Position numbers and translations under genes: made by a program. Positions 10,345 to 21,700 of a DNA stretch of 64,000 bases are shown one piece after another. The notes under the pieces are model-generated. The model had not been told where the DNA came from and ran no database searches. It was given only the letters and a program-made list of their open reading frames with translations. Each line of letters opens with the position of its first letter. Position 1 is the stretch's first letter. Source of the DNA: Lepidodermella squamata (Eukaryota > Gastrotricha); assembly GCA_047495785.1 (NCBI GenBank), contig JBLDXI010000009.1:5394001-5458000 (forward strand). Direction: 5' to 3'.

Positions 10345-10944
10345 CTAAGACGAAGAATTCCCCTCAACGTTGAACATAATATTATCCGCCGTCATACTCT
10401 CGCGAGCTGGACTTGTAAGCATGAAGTATATTCCGGCTTCCTCTGGGTCGATTTTTTCCAACATTATCGTATCAACCAGACTGGCATACTGGCCCTTTTT
10501 CAGATATCGCTGTAAGAGGAGAGCAAACAGGAAATTCCCTTTGATGCAACTTCGATGTATAATTTCCGGCTCCAATGGCTTGTATTGCTCGTAAAGTTTT
10601 GCCTGCAACTTGACGACAGCTGAGTGCGGGTATGCGATATCGGTAACGACCACAATGCATAACCCATTCGCCTTACGAACCACGTGAAATATGAATTCGT
10701 GCTCAGGATACGCCATCTCAGATCCTGGTTCGAGCTTTCCAGTAACGAGTTCGCTGGTTATCTCCATGAAAGCTCGCATTCTTTCGAAAGTTTTTGGATT
10801 AGCTCAACATCAGCTTATTGACGTTCAAACATACCTATCATGGTGCTGTTCAGCGTAGTCATCTAAATGATAAGCGCCGGAGATGATTTTCAATTTTGGA
10901 TCGGTTGAGGTGAAGCGTCCTAACTGCAATGCGTATAGCTTCAT
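10345..10944 (-). CDS. YKT6-like longin-only protein, copy E
   Basis: Exons 10944-10835 and 10780-10345 encode 181 residues. The start MKLYALQLGRF matches YKT6 (MKLYSLSVL). HEFIFHVVRKANGLCIVVVTD is the longin core and AYPHSAVVKLQAKLYEQ the following helix. After about residue 120 the sequence (KKGQYASLVDTIMLEKID) no longer aligns with a SNARE motif: neither the heptads nor the zero-layer arginine can be recognised, and there is no CAAX box. First-exon length (110 nt), intron phase (2) and intron site equal those of copy D, which shows common descent. It may act as a stand-alone longin regulator. Confidence 0.7.
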
Positions 10945-11387
10945 TCTTGATTGTGCCACTCAAAAAATGTATAAAAACGCTGCTTTCTTTGCGGAATAGC
11001 GGTGGGCCAATTTAAGATATGAATATTGTCTGCTCACCGTGAGTTTAATGGGCTAACAGGTGGCTGAGTTTACTGAAGCGATAATAAGACCCTTTTCGCG
11101 AGAACTTGTAAAGGTGAATGCCAAGATAGAAGTAAAAAAAAATCAAGCTCAAAATTTACTCAAATCCGAAAACGAGAAACCGAACAAAAAACTGAGTAAA
11201 ATATTTTTATTTTCAATAATTTCAAGATTATTTCCAGCCAAAACAATTGATATATTTAACAACTTTTATCAAGAACTAAACGGCAATTTTTCGAAGCGAG
11301 CCTGAATCCAAGATCTATACATTCGCAGTCTGCGAGCTCGATTGACCTAAGCAAAGAACACAGCGTAATATTTGAACTAGAAAAAAC
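10945..11387. other. Intergenic, nothing recognised
   Basis: Lies between the promoter side of longin E and the 3' end of METTL2. An 81-residue Lys/Asn-rich plus-strand frame without an ATG is present and is judged spurious. Confidence 0.5.
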
Positions 11388-12608
11388 TCATTTCTTCAAG
11401 CTTACGATGAGCCTCCGATCTTCGAATAACAGCAACTTTTTAGTGATAGGTCTTTCAGGACTGAAAGCTTCAGTCATAAAAAATTTCTCGACTTCATCCA
11501 ACGTGAAAAAATAAGAAGTCGTCCCATCTCGCCTTAGATATAAATTCTGGTCCAAAGCTTGACCGGGCTTGAAAAAAAAACGAAAATCTTCAAAATTCTA
11601 TAATAAAATTGATTTTTTTCACTCACCTTGAATCTTAATTGAGCCATGTCAAAGCGGCCATAATCGCGGAACAGAATAATTCCACCTGGTTTGACGTATT
11701 TTACTAGATTTTTGATCACTTGAGCGTGACATTCGGGCCGAATAGCTGATAAAACGAAGACCAGAGTCAACAAATCGAGCGATTCTTCCGCTAGGCCATT
11801 CGCTTCGAAATTAGCCGCCATTTGAGACTCGTCGGTTATATCACAGACAAAAGCGTGAATTTGGTTTTGGAATTCGATGTAGGTCGGATGTTTCTGGTAA
11901 TTTAGAATATAAGCATAAATTAGGCCAAGGAAGCCAATGATTATGATAAAAAAAACAACGGATTTCTCGTTTATCTTTTCAAATTTTCAACCATACTTAA
12001 TTCTGTTCGAATTCTCGATGAGAATATTTCAAATTTCATATTTATGATACTTCTGTATCGCTTTGATTATGGAAATATGAAAGAAATCGGCCTATTCATG
12101 AAATCGGCAGTAAAATATTTACCTTTAACATGTCGATGGCAACTGAAGAATGATCGCATGCGAAAACTTGCAATGCCGACTCCTTATTTTCGTCCAATAA
12201 CGGGAATATCGCATTTCCAACGCCACAGCCGACCTCGAGAAGGCGAAGATTTGACTGGTCCCGGCCTTTCATCAGATCCGGAAATTCCAACTGCAACCAG
12301 TGGCGATCTTTAAAAAATTTCGACTCGTGATTCGAATAAAATTTATCCCAGGAACTAGCTTGACTGTTCAAGTGATTATCTAGAAAAAGAGCGATATTTT
12401 TCGTGTCATCCTATAATCTTTTGAAAAGCTAACCAACTTCTTCTTTCTCGAGAGTTACGACGCTGTTGGCAGAAACTTGAGCTTCAGCTTCAGCGCGCAT
12501 TTCTTCTGTCCACTCAACCTGATCCCAGGAGTTGTACTTCCAAACATCCTCATCAGTCGTTAAATATCGAGTCCCGAATTGCGGTTTTCTCTCTTCTTCC
12601 ATTCTCAT
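11388..12608 (-). CDS. METTL2: METTL2-type tRNA 3-methylcytidine methyltransferase
   Basis: Four exons, 12608-12434, 12379-12123, 11893-11627 and 11567-11388, with phases that all agree, encode 292 residues. The N-terminal block (RPQFGTRYL, YNSWDQVEWTEE) is specific to METTL2A/B rather than METTL6. Next come WDKFYSNHESKFFKDRHW, the SAM-binding motif LLEVGCGVGNAIFPLL, FVLSAIRPE, the motif PGGIILFRDYGRFDMAQLRF, and RRDGTTSYFFT near the end. METTL2 enzymes make m3C at position 32 of tRNA-Thr and tRNA-Arg. Start: ATG at 12608 or 12602, just 3' of a TTTCTAG acceptor-like site. ZCCHC7 lies 43 bp upstream on the same strand, which suggests co-transcription. Confidence 0.9.
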
Positions 12609-12651
12609 AAAAAAATCTAGAAATTTCCAAATTGATACTGATTTATTTGAT
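12609..12651 (-). promoter_or_regulatory. Operon-like intercistronic junction ZCCHC7-METTL2
   Basis: Only 43 bp separate the ZCCHC7 stop from the METTL2 start. Read on the minus strand, an AATAAA signal (12647-12642) lies five bases after the stop. TTTCTAG, an acceptor-like site (12623-12617), follows, and then ATTTTTTT leads to the ATG. Poly(A) signal plus acceptor within a few tens of bases is the usual layout of spliced-leader operons. No promoter could fit here. Confidence 0.55.
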
Positions 12652-14106
12652 TCAAGCAAATGTTATTTTTCTTCGCATTCTCTCACGTGATCGAGGCGAT
12701 TTCTGTGCCTTTCGGTTATTTTTCCCATTTCCGTGGTTTGTATTATAGCGATTAAAATCATCATCCATTTCATGATTTTTCCGCCAATTATCCTGACGTC
12801 GCTTCTTCTCGCCGCGAGTTTGAAACCGGTCAAATTTATTCTGATTATCATAAGTCTTTTTATGTCGAAATTGGGAAGAAGAATCCGAGAATCTTCCCCT
12901 TTTAGGCGTGCTGCTGTAATGAACATACGGTCTTTCTTCCTCATCACTTTCATCAACCAAAATCGGCTCTTCGGTTTCATTCGAATCAATCTCGAGGCAT
13001 GGAGTCTCTTCGATTTCATCATTCGTCGTGTAGGTTGAAATGAACGGAGATTTCAGGAATCTGGCGGCAGCTGGGCGCTGGTCCCAAGTGCATTCAAACC
13101 CGAAATGGCCTTTCCGCCCGCAGATGAAGCAAAATCGCCGGTCGTTGATCGTTACTAGGCTTTTCGTACTAATAGGATCGTCAATCAACTCGTGATCTAC
13201 AGTTGCGTGGTACATTCGCCACAGATCAGGACAAGCGGCTGATAAATGACCTGGAATTCCGCATCGAAAGCAGATTCGACCACGAATCGAGCCGTATTCA
13301 GGGCATTCCATCAACTTATGACCACAATCTCCGCAATTTGAGCAGCGCAAATTTGGGCAAACAAGTCTAGGAGGGCCGCGGATGAGCCAAGATCGAGGAT
13401 GGTGGTCTTGCCTACCGCAAGTTGTGCAAACTTCTTCCTCAGGATTGCCAGAATACGCGTACATATTGAACCGTTTTCGCTCTTGAGGGCGGAGAAGGCA
13501 CGCTTTCGATAAATGAGAAGAGTCGCCACAGAGATAACAATAAAAATCAACCTTATCATCGGCTCGAAGAGTTTCGATAATTGCGGTTACTTTGCCTTTT
13601 GATTCTCCTTCTAATTCAAAATAACGACGTTTCGTCGCAGTTCGAAATGTCGGTCGGGCGAATGATGCCTGCTGCTGTCGAACGCTCATCAAAGGATGGT
13701 ACTTGCTGTTCTTCGTCGAAAGCGCTATCGAAGTGCCGAAATTAAATTGCATGTTCAACGGCAGAGCCTTTTTCGGTTGAAAATCGCTAAAATCTGAATC
13801 TGAGTCTGAAGAATTATGATCAACAAATCTGTCGTTGTTAGTCGATGTTGATGAGGATGTAGATGACGACGGGTTCGTATCCGACAGAGTGACAACTTCT
13901 TCGTGTTTTTCAGTAGTATCTGTAGCCACATTCTGCTTGGCGGAGTAACTTTCACCGGTTTCCGCGTCATTTTTGTAATAGATTTGGCTATATAAATAAT
14001 TTTCGAGTTCTTCCTCGTTCATTGATGATGATCCCGTTGACTGATTATCGTCCGCATCTGCTGTATTGTCGATCGCCGAGTCATCAGCATCTTCTCCACT
14101 GAACAT
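12652..14106 (-). CDS. ZCCHC7: ZCCHC7/AIR-like zinc-knuckle protein (TRAMP complex)
   Basis: A single exon of 484 residues. After an acidic N-terminus (FSGEDADDSAID) it has ENYLYSQIYY, similar to the LYSQIHY element near the N-terminus of ZCCHC7. Residues about 185-330 hold five CCHC zinc knuckles: CYLCGDSSHLSKAC, CTTCGRQDHHPRSW (last Cys replaced by Trp), CSNCGDCGHKLMEC, CFRCGIPGHLSAAC and CFICGRKGHFGFEC. The C-terminal third is Arg/Asn/Lys-rich and disordered. ZCCHC7 is the animal counterpart of yeast Air1/Air2, which recruit RNA to the nuclear TRAMP polyadenylation complex for exosome decay. The pairing with METTL2 on one short transcription unit puts two RNA-processing genes together. Confidence 0.85.
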   Translation of the reverse strand: MFSGEDADDSAIDNTADADDNQSTGSSSMNEEELENYLYSQIYYKNDAETGESYSAKQNVATDTTEKHEEVVTLSDTNPSSSTSSSTSTNNDRFVDHNSSDSDSDFSDFQPKKALPLNMQFNFGTSIALSTKNSKYHPLMSVRQQQASFARPTFRTATKRRYFELEGESKGKVTAIIETLRADDKVDFYCYLCGDSSHLSKACLLRPQERKRFNMYAYSGNPEEEVCTTCGRQDHHPRSWLIRGPPRLVCPNLRCSNCGDCGHKLMECPEYGSIRGRICFRCGIPGHLSAACPDLWRMYHATVDHELIDDPISTKSLVTINDRRFCFICGRKGHFGFECTWDQRPAAARFLKSPFISTYTTNDEIEETPCLEIDSNETEEPILVDESDEEERPYVHYSSTPKRGRFSDSSSQFRHKKTYDNQNKFDRFQTRGEKKRRQDNWRKNHEMDDDFNRYNTNHGNGKNNRKAQKSPRSRERMRRKITFA

Positions 14107-15040
14107 TTAAAACTCGTATAAATTATGTGCCGGATAAGTAATTATCTGATCTACAATATGAAAATCAGAAATTCACAATCAGAAATGTGGAACGGTTCAT
14201 GCTACTTCGAGTTCCATCTAAAATTCAAGCAGATGCGCGTGAACACATAGTTACGCTTCAACTGAGACTAAAATGATATCATTTGACATGGTTACACTTA
14301 AAGCATGCAATTAGCCAGAAGTAATTAGCTTTCAACGTTTGAAAGTAATTCTGTACCAATAAAGAGACAAAAGTGTGACTTCAGCAGCAAGTAATAACTG
14401 GCGATTACGCGACGATTTGCAATTACCAGTGCGGCAATTCAGCAAACAGATGACCAGTAAAGAAATCGGGAGCACGCAAAAAGAGACTAAGTGAGAGTCA
14501 GGAACCTCAGGTAAATCAGTGTAACCAAGACCGCTATTCTTGAGAAAACACCTCGGAGAGAGCGAATAGCGCGTGTTAATCATTTGTTTTTGACAATCAC
14601 AAAAGAATAAAATAATTTTGGATGAAAAATCGCATTAAAAATACTTTTTAACAATTTAATAAAAAAGCGCGGCAAATTTGAGTTTTGGCAAAGTCAAGAG
14701 GGGCTTAGGCGCTTAGCGAACTCTGCGGCTTAACGTTTCTGCCGTCCTACCTCCGGCCTCCCCGCGATAAAGCTATTTCGCGATGGCCCGTGGCCCAGAG
14801 TAATCGATGTTAGGTATTTTCAACTCGGGGCATTGAAATTATGTGCGTTATGCGTTATATTAGTCCATCATTTTCCTTGGCATCGTGTGTCGTTCGATTT
14901 TTGTCTTGTTGTTTAGGCATGTCGTGTGATGTGCTTGATTCATTTGCCGATAAGTATATTTCTTTATCGAAAGCAACCGCAAAACCATCACTTGTGACTA
15001 ACGAGATGCTCTCAGCTCAGCCTTCAGCCCAGGAATACGG
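14107..15040. other. Intergenic upstream of ZCCHC7
   Basis: No gene is recognised. A short plus-strand frame (from 14841; MCVMRYISPS) runs up to the hAT insertion at 15049 and resumes after it, but it resembles nothing known. A GC-rich patch at about 14690-14800 contrasts with the AT-rich flanks. Confidence 0.4.
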
Positions 15041-15048
15041 AATACCTC

Positions 15049-15414
15049 CAGTGGCGTAGGTAAACTAAAAGCCTCGGGGTTGCAAGGTGTCGCCAACCAT
15101 CATTTTGGGTAGTGTCAATTTTGTCGCCACCTTCAAAAATGGGCCGACGCAATACTAATACGCTCAGGTGCGGCTATAAAAACCTTGTATTTGAGCGATT
15201 TGAGCACAGAACTAAATTTTGAAAGCAAACAAAGGGAAATATCGAGGAAAAAATGTTCTTCCCAGTGTCGCCACTCGAAAAAGTGTAAGAGGGTCCCCTC
15301 TGTGGTCGCCTTTCAAGTGTCGCCAACCCTCATTTTTTTTGGGGGGGGGGGGGGGGGGGGGGTGAAGACTGGGGTTGCGGCGCAACCCCGTGCAACCCCT
15401 TACCTACGCCACTG
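15049..15414. mobile_element. Non-autonomous hAT element with 8-bp target-site duplication
   Basis: The terminal inverted repeats CAGTGGCGTAGGTAA (15049-15063) and TTACCTACGCCACTG (15400-15414) are exact complements and have the CAGTGGCGTAG start common in hAT elements. The 8-bp target-site duplication aatacctc lies at 15041-15048 and 15415-15422. Inside are two related segments (gtgtcgccaacc at about 15090 and 15318), a pair of ggggttgc words near the ends, and an uninterrupted run of 22 G (15341-15362). At 366 bp it carries no transposase and needs one in trans. Confidence 0.92.
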
Positions 15415-15756
15415 AATACCTCCAGAAATGGTACATGGGCTTTGACTCCATACTTCATACTTCATCCACCCAAACACAGCTCCGCTAACTTATTTTGAAC
15501 GTGGAACTTGGTCATCCTACTTCCTAGTAATGTATTATAAAATATTCTTCATCTCTATCATTTGGGACGTTTATAATAAGAACTTATCAATTTGATATTT
15601 CAAAAAGATGAGTCTCAAGGTGGGTCTTGGTTGAATTTTCATTGGCTAGATGATGGATGACCACTGGTTTAATTCGAGAGAGACCTGGGGTAGTGTGTTG
15701 TGTACTTATTTGCTTTCTGTTTCCTTGCTTATTTGTCATGTCGCCTTTGCTTAGAA

Positions 15757-18700
15757 ATGGAAAACGTTTTAAAACAATTCGACCCGTTTTCTCCATCCCC
15801 ATCTCCTGCCGGCAAAACTCCGAAAGCATCGTAAGTTTCAAATCATAGATAGCTTGACCACATTAAGCATTTGCTGTGTCTCACAGGCATAACAATGAAG
15901 CGCCAGGTTCCACTCGTGGCATGCTGCTGCGAGAAAACAACGGTAAATACTATCTCGAAAATTTTGACTTCTCCGGAAATCCAGCCTCCGTCAACGGGAA
16001 AGCAGTTGCTCCTGGTTCGGCTGTAGCCCTCAAAGACGGCGACTCAATTCAGTTAGGCGGCGCCACGCCGCTCAAATTCACCTATGTAAGCTGCTGAAAG
16101 TTTTGCATGTATTTAAATTCACATGCTTTGATTATAACAGGCGGCAATGGGGCCTATGTCTTCAGTGCAGAAGTCAGTTCATTTTAATGACAGATCCCCA
16201 AAGGTATTTGAACTGACTCCTGATCAACGTGGTTCCGAACACAAATCGCTAAAAGGTAAATAGGCTGGGCGATGCTCCTTGATTGAGGCTAATTTTTTGC
16301 TTCATTTAGGTCGTAGACAAACTCCTATTAGCGGTTTCTTGGCTAAAGCAGCCGAATCTCCCAGCAAGTACGCTTCTATACGCCGAGAGCGGCCACTTGG
16401 CACCAAGAGCAGCTCAGTTGAACGCCCATCTCGGCCAAATTTTGTCAAAGTTGTTACACCTCAGAAGAAATCATCTAGTCTCACTCGACCCCAAAGCGCC
16501 CTAGTAAAACGATCGAACACAGTTGAAGATTTAACCCGAGTTCCTTCCTCGGAGCCTCGTGGAAATGGCTTCAAGAAAGCAGTTGCCCAACCGAAAAAGG
16601 CGATTATCACTCCTTCGAGAAATCGAATTGCAGGGGTTACGCCAGTTGTTGATTCTAAGAAGGTAAATTCAGATTTTTTATTAAATTCTTGAGTAGTTCA
16701 ACCATTGTATTCCAGAGAACCGCCTTTCCCCGGTTCAATCCGGTCCCCTCGGCCTCGAAAAGTGAGTCACGAGTTCAATTCGCGTTGAACAACCGGAGAC
16801 AAATCACCACCCACTCGGCTCAGCGAACGTTAGTCCGGCCATCGCACAGCTCAGTCGATATGTACGCACCCCATTCGCCCGAGGACATGTCTCTGGCTAA
16901 CGTCAGTGAATGGCAAGATCGAACAATGTCACCAGATGATGACGAAGAGGAGGAAGTGCTGACGTTAGAAACCTCTCAACTCGAGTTGAACAGACGACTA
17001 TCGACTCATAACGAGGTTTTGACCGACGAAGATCAAATGACGGATGAAGAGCCGGTTTCGAAAACCCCGGTTGAACCAGCGACTGGTCGTCAGTCGAGGC
17101 GAAACTCGTTTTCTCGAAGGAGCCTGGTCGAAGCGAAGAAAACCCCGGTTTTCCTATCGCCCCCAGCCCCGAAGAGCGCCGATATTCGTAAACGGGCCTC
17201 ATCCGCCCCGAAGACACCCGTTTTAGTCGAGGAACCTGAGCCGACTGAGGCGATCGAAGAGCCGAAAGTCGCGCCTAGGAAGAGTATGCCTCGACGCCGG
17301 TCTCAGGTTAGCTTAGCACCTAGAACTCCCGTTGTAGTCGAGGAGGAAGAACCGAAATCAGCCGATGAATCAATTTCGCCTCGAAAATCGATTGCTTTCG
17401 AGATCGCAGCGCCTAAATCGGGCCGGAAATCGATAAAACGCGCTTCGATGGCCCCAGAGATCACCCAAATCGCTGTGAATTTGGACGAAACTTACGAATT
17501 GATCGACGAACCAGCTGTTGAAGTATCGAAAACTCCGGCTAGGGAGAACTCGCTGGAGATTAAATCGCCAGAATTCCTTGCCTCGGCGAAGAAAACGCCG
17601 AAAAATGACGTTTCTATGCTTTCACCTGGCAAGAAAACGCCGAAGAAAGTCGAGCCTGTCACGCCATTTGTCGCTGATATCTTCAAATCTCCGGAGCAGA
17701 AAGCGAAAAAGGCGAAGCAAGTCGACCCGGTTACGCCGTTTGTTGCTGACATTTTCAAATCACCAGAGCGTAAACCGCCGAGTTCTGCGAAAAAATCGGA
17801 AGTTAGTGCCTCGCCTGCCCCTAAAATGGACGTCGAGATTCTGAATTCGGCTATAAAGAGCGCGAAAAAATCGAAAAATCTCGATCCTGTGACTCCGAAT
17901 GTTGCAGAAATGTTCGCCTCTCCCCAACCTAAACTCGCTTCCGAGACTCCTAAACCGAAAACTGAGGCGAATTCTGCTAAGAAGGCGAAGAAAATCGACC
18001 CGATTACGCCGTTTGTCGGTGAAATGTTCAAGTCTCCTGAGCCGAGTATTGCCTCAGAGCCGCAAAACTCGGTTAAGAAGAGCGCGAAAAAAGCGGCCAA
18101 AGTCGACCCAGTGACTCCGAAACTCGACTCGGAAACTCCTAAGCCTCAAGTCGTCCAGCAAAATTCGGCTAAAAAGAGCGCGAAGAAATCGAAAACTCTC
18201 GAGCCTGTTACGCTTTATGTTGGAGAAATGTTCGCTTCTCCCGTACCTGAATTGAATTCGAAGACTCCGATACAGCCAAGCTCTGCCAAGAAGAAGACGA
18301 AAAACAATGAACCAGTCACGCCTTATGTTTCCGAAATTTTCGCATCGCCTCCGCCAAAGATGAATCCTGAAACACCAAAGCCGCAAAATGAACCGGCTTC
18401 AGCCAAGAAAAGTGCGAAGAAGTCGAAAAATCTTGAACCCGTGACTCCCTATGTCGGAGAAATTTTCGCCTCTCCAGCACCTAAAATCGGTTCAGAGACT
18501 CCGAAGCCGCTTAATGAGCCGAGTTCAGCCAAGAAAAGTGCGAGAAAATCGAAAGCTGTCGAACCTGTTACGCCACACGTCACCGAAATTTTCGCATCTC
18601 CGGTACCTAAAACGATTCCTGAGCCAAGCTCTACCAAGAAAAAGTCGAAGAATCTCGAACCAGTGACGCCTTACGTCGCCGAAATTTTCGCATCTCCGGT

Positions 18701-21700
18701 CCCTAATTCGTCGAAAACGCCGAAAGTGAAGCAGTTCGAGACACCTCAAGCTCAACAGGCCGATCAATCGATGCTTTCACCGGTGAAAAAGAGCGGCAAA
18801 AAGGCGGATTTGACCACTCCGGTTGTTCAAAACGAGTCGATTCTCAAGTCGCCGGTTCAAAACCGCTCAATCCTGGTCTCGCCCGGTGCGAAAAACGCCA
18901 CGCCAAAGGTCGAAATTTCAGCATCTCCAGCGGTGAAAAGCGCGAAAAAATCGGCGAACGCGTCGTTTTCGGCTTCTCCAGCTGCAAAATCGCCAATTGT
19001 CATGAATTCGGGTAGAAAATCAGTTGGAGCCACGCCTCTGGTCGAAACTGTTGAAGAACCGGAAGTTATCGAAAAAACTCCGGTAAAACCCGATTCGCCT
19101 GGTCAAAATTCGTCGTTTTTGCGGCGAAAATCGGCGAAACGGTCTCTGGGCGTGAAATTTGCCGAGGAAACTTCGCCAGTCCCAGTTTTGGCTAAGAAAT
19201 CCGCAATTCCACCCCGCATGCAGTCGACGCCCGCTAATCTGGCGCACCGGTTCCGGCCGAGTGTCGGCGCCAGCCCGGGTCAGCGGGGCAGTCTTCGAAA
19301 ATTGATGCTGAAACGCATGGTCGAGACGCGGAAACCCGAAGTTTCACCGGTAACCACGCAAAACGACGAGCCGAGCACTTCAAAAGCTGTGAAACGACCG
19401 ATCAATAACCCAATCACGCCTGACCCGATCGCCTTGAAGCGAATTTTCGGGGAGAAGAAGCAGAGAAAGTCGCTGAAAATGGAACCGGGCGCGGTGAGCC
19501 GGCTGTTCGAGTCGGAAAAACCGCCAAAAATTCGCAAGTCGCTGTCTTCGGTGCTGTCGCCCACGACTATGAAGCGCATGTTCGGCGTGAAGCGGCACCC
19601 GGTCAAGGGCCCGGTGGAACCCGACCGCGGCCAGATGCTCAAGGTGTTTCATGTGAAGGAGGCGCGGCGGAAGCCCGAAGAAATGGTCAGTCCTCTGCCT
19701 ATGCAGCGGCTGTTCGCGAGCAAAGAGGCGAAGAAACCGCAACCACCTGTTGATTTCGAGTCGCCCAACGCGCTGCGCCGCATTTTCGGCGAGAAGAAGC
19801 GCAGGATTACAGATGAAGTCCTTGAAGTTGAGCAGGTCTTGCCGGAGCTGTTTGTTGTTGAGGATGAAGAGGCGGTGAAGGCCAAGGCGAAAAGTGCGAG
19901 ATTTGCAGAGCCGATTGTCCAAAAAACTCCAGAGCACATTTCGGCGAAATTTGAAAATTCGTTGGATGAGGTTGAAGAAGAAGTTGAAATTCCTAAATCG
20001 ACGGCTCGTAAGGGTCGCAAGAACCAGGAAGTGGCCGAAATTCCGAAGGCCTCAGCTCGCCGGGGTCGAAAACCGGCGGATGTTGAACCAGAAGCTGAAA
20101 TTCCCGCCGAAAATACCGAAGTCCAGAAATCGGTACCGCGCCGGGGTCGAAAACCCGTTGAAGCCGAGGTCGAACCCGAAGAACCACCTGTTGAATCGGA
20201 AAATACCGAAACTTTGGAAGAACCCGAAATTCCGAAATCGGCACCACGCCGGGGTCGAAAACAACCTGAACCAGAGCCCGAAGTTGAAATTACCGAAAAA
20301 CCTCGCCGGGGTCGAAAACCTGCTGAAACTGCTCCCGAACCAGTTGAAGAACCGGTGGCCGATAAGCCGAAACGTGGCGGCCGTGCTGCGGCGAAGAAAC
20401 CCGAAATTGAACCCGAGCCAGTCGAACCGGTAGCTGAAAAACCGAAACGAGGCGGTCGAGCTGCTGCGAAGAAGCCCGAGGTCGAACCAGAGCCGGAGAA
20501 ACCTGTTGAAGAACCGGTTAAAACCGGCCGCCGGGGTCGTAAGGACCCGGAGGTTGCTCCTGAGCCGGAGGTGGTTGCCGAAGAATCGGTTAAGGAGCCG
20601 GAAAAAATTGAAGAGCCTGCGAAACCAGTTCGAAAGGGTAGGAAGAACCAGGAGGTCGAGCCTGAGCCGGTTCCTGAGCCTGAAAAACCGACCCGCCGCG
20701 GTCGGAAGGTTGAACCCGAGGCGGAAATCGCGGCTCCTGAGCCGGAGCAGAAGCCAAAGCGAGGTCGTAAAATTGATGTCGAACCGGTTGCTGTTGCTGC
20801 TGCTGAGCCGCCTGTGGTTGTTGAAGCTGTTCAGAAGCCGAAACGAGGCCGAGCTGCGGCGAGCGTTGAGGTGGTCGAGGCTGAGAACGTGGCTCCTGAG
20901 CCGGTTGTCGAAGCGCCCAAGGCGAAGCGAGGCAAGGCGGCTGCGGCGAAGAAAGAAGCCGAACCTGAACCCGCGGAAATCGTAAGAATTTAAAATAAAA
21001 TTTAAACCTAAATTAGATTTCTTCAAAATATACCGTAATTTTCAGTATAAAGGCCGCGGCGAGTAATTTTCCTGTTTTTCGAGAAATGGGTCAATGCGTC
21101 AAAATTGCGGCGATTAATCGGGTGCGGTCTTTATTCGAGTTCGGCCCTTATTTTTCCCAAGTTTCGATTTTGATAGGCAGCATCGTATTTCCCGTGAAAA
21201 TCAGCTTGCAGGCGTATGCATTAAATTATTTGGTCACTTTCTGACACTCCTAAGGTGAATTTAATCTGTTAGCATACTCGAGAGGGTGTCTGGAGTCTAT
21301 AAAGGGTGTCAGCGGGCGGCTTAAGGTCGCTGAGACCTAATCGCTTGAACCGTGCGGTGATTAAACGAGTGCGGCCTTTATTAACATCCAAAGTTCGTTT
21401 TAAGGGTGATTTTGCGGCGATTATTCAGGTGCGGCCTTTATTCGGGTAGCGGCCTTTATACTGAAAATTACGGTATTTCAATTTTTTTGAGTTTGAAAAA
21501 TTATCAAATATTACTGTAAACCAAAAATAATTGAGTTTTTTCAATGAACAATGGTAAATTTTTCGTTGGTTGAAATTTTTATTCAAATAAAATAATAATT
21601 TTCTCAATTTTGAAAATGATTTTGATTTCCTTGTATCGCAATTTATAAAATTTCGTTTTAGTTTTTTCAATCGATATCTACCGTCAAGAATGTATCATTT

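Noticed and set aside
11060-11305. 81-residue Lys/Asn-rich plus-strand frame
   Set aside because: Starts without ATG in AT-rich spacer and resembles nothing.
15301-15362. Poly-G run as a sequencing or assembly artefact
   Set aside because: It lies within a well-defined hAT element with exact ends. It may still be inaccurate in length, but the element itself is real.
16903-21026. Many long open frames on both strands across the Ki-67-like gene
   Set aside because: They are shadows of a low-complexity, Lys/Pro/Glu-rich coding strand and carry no family features.
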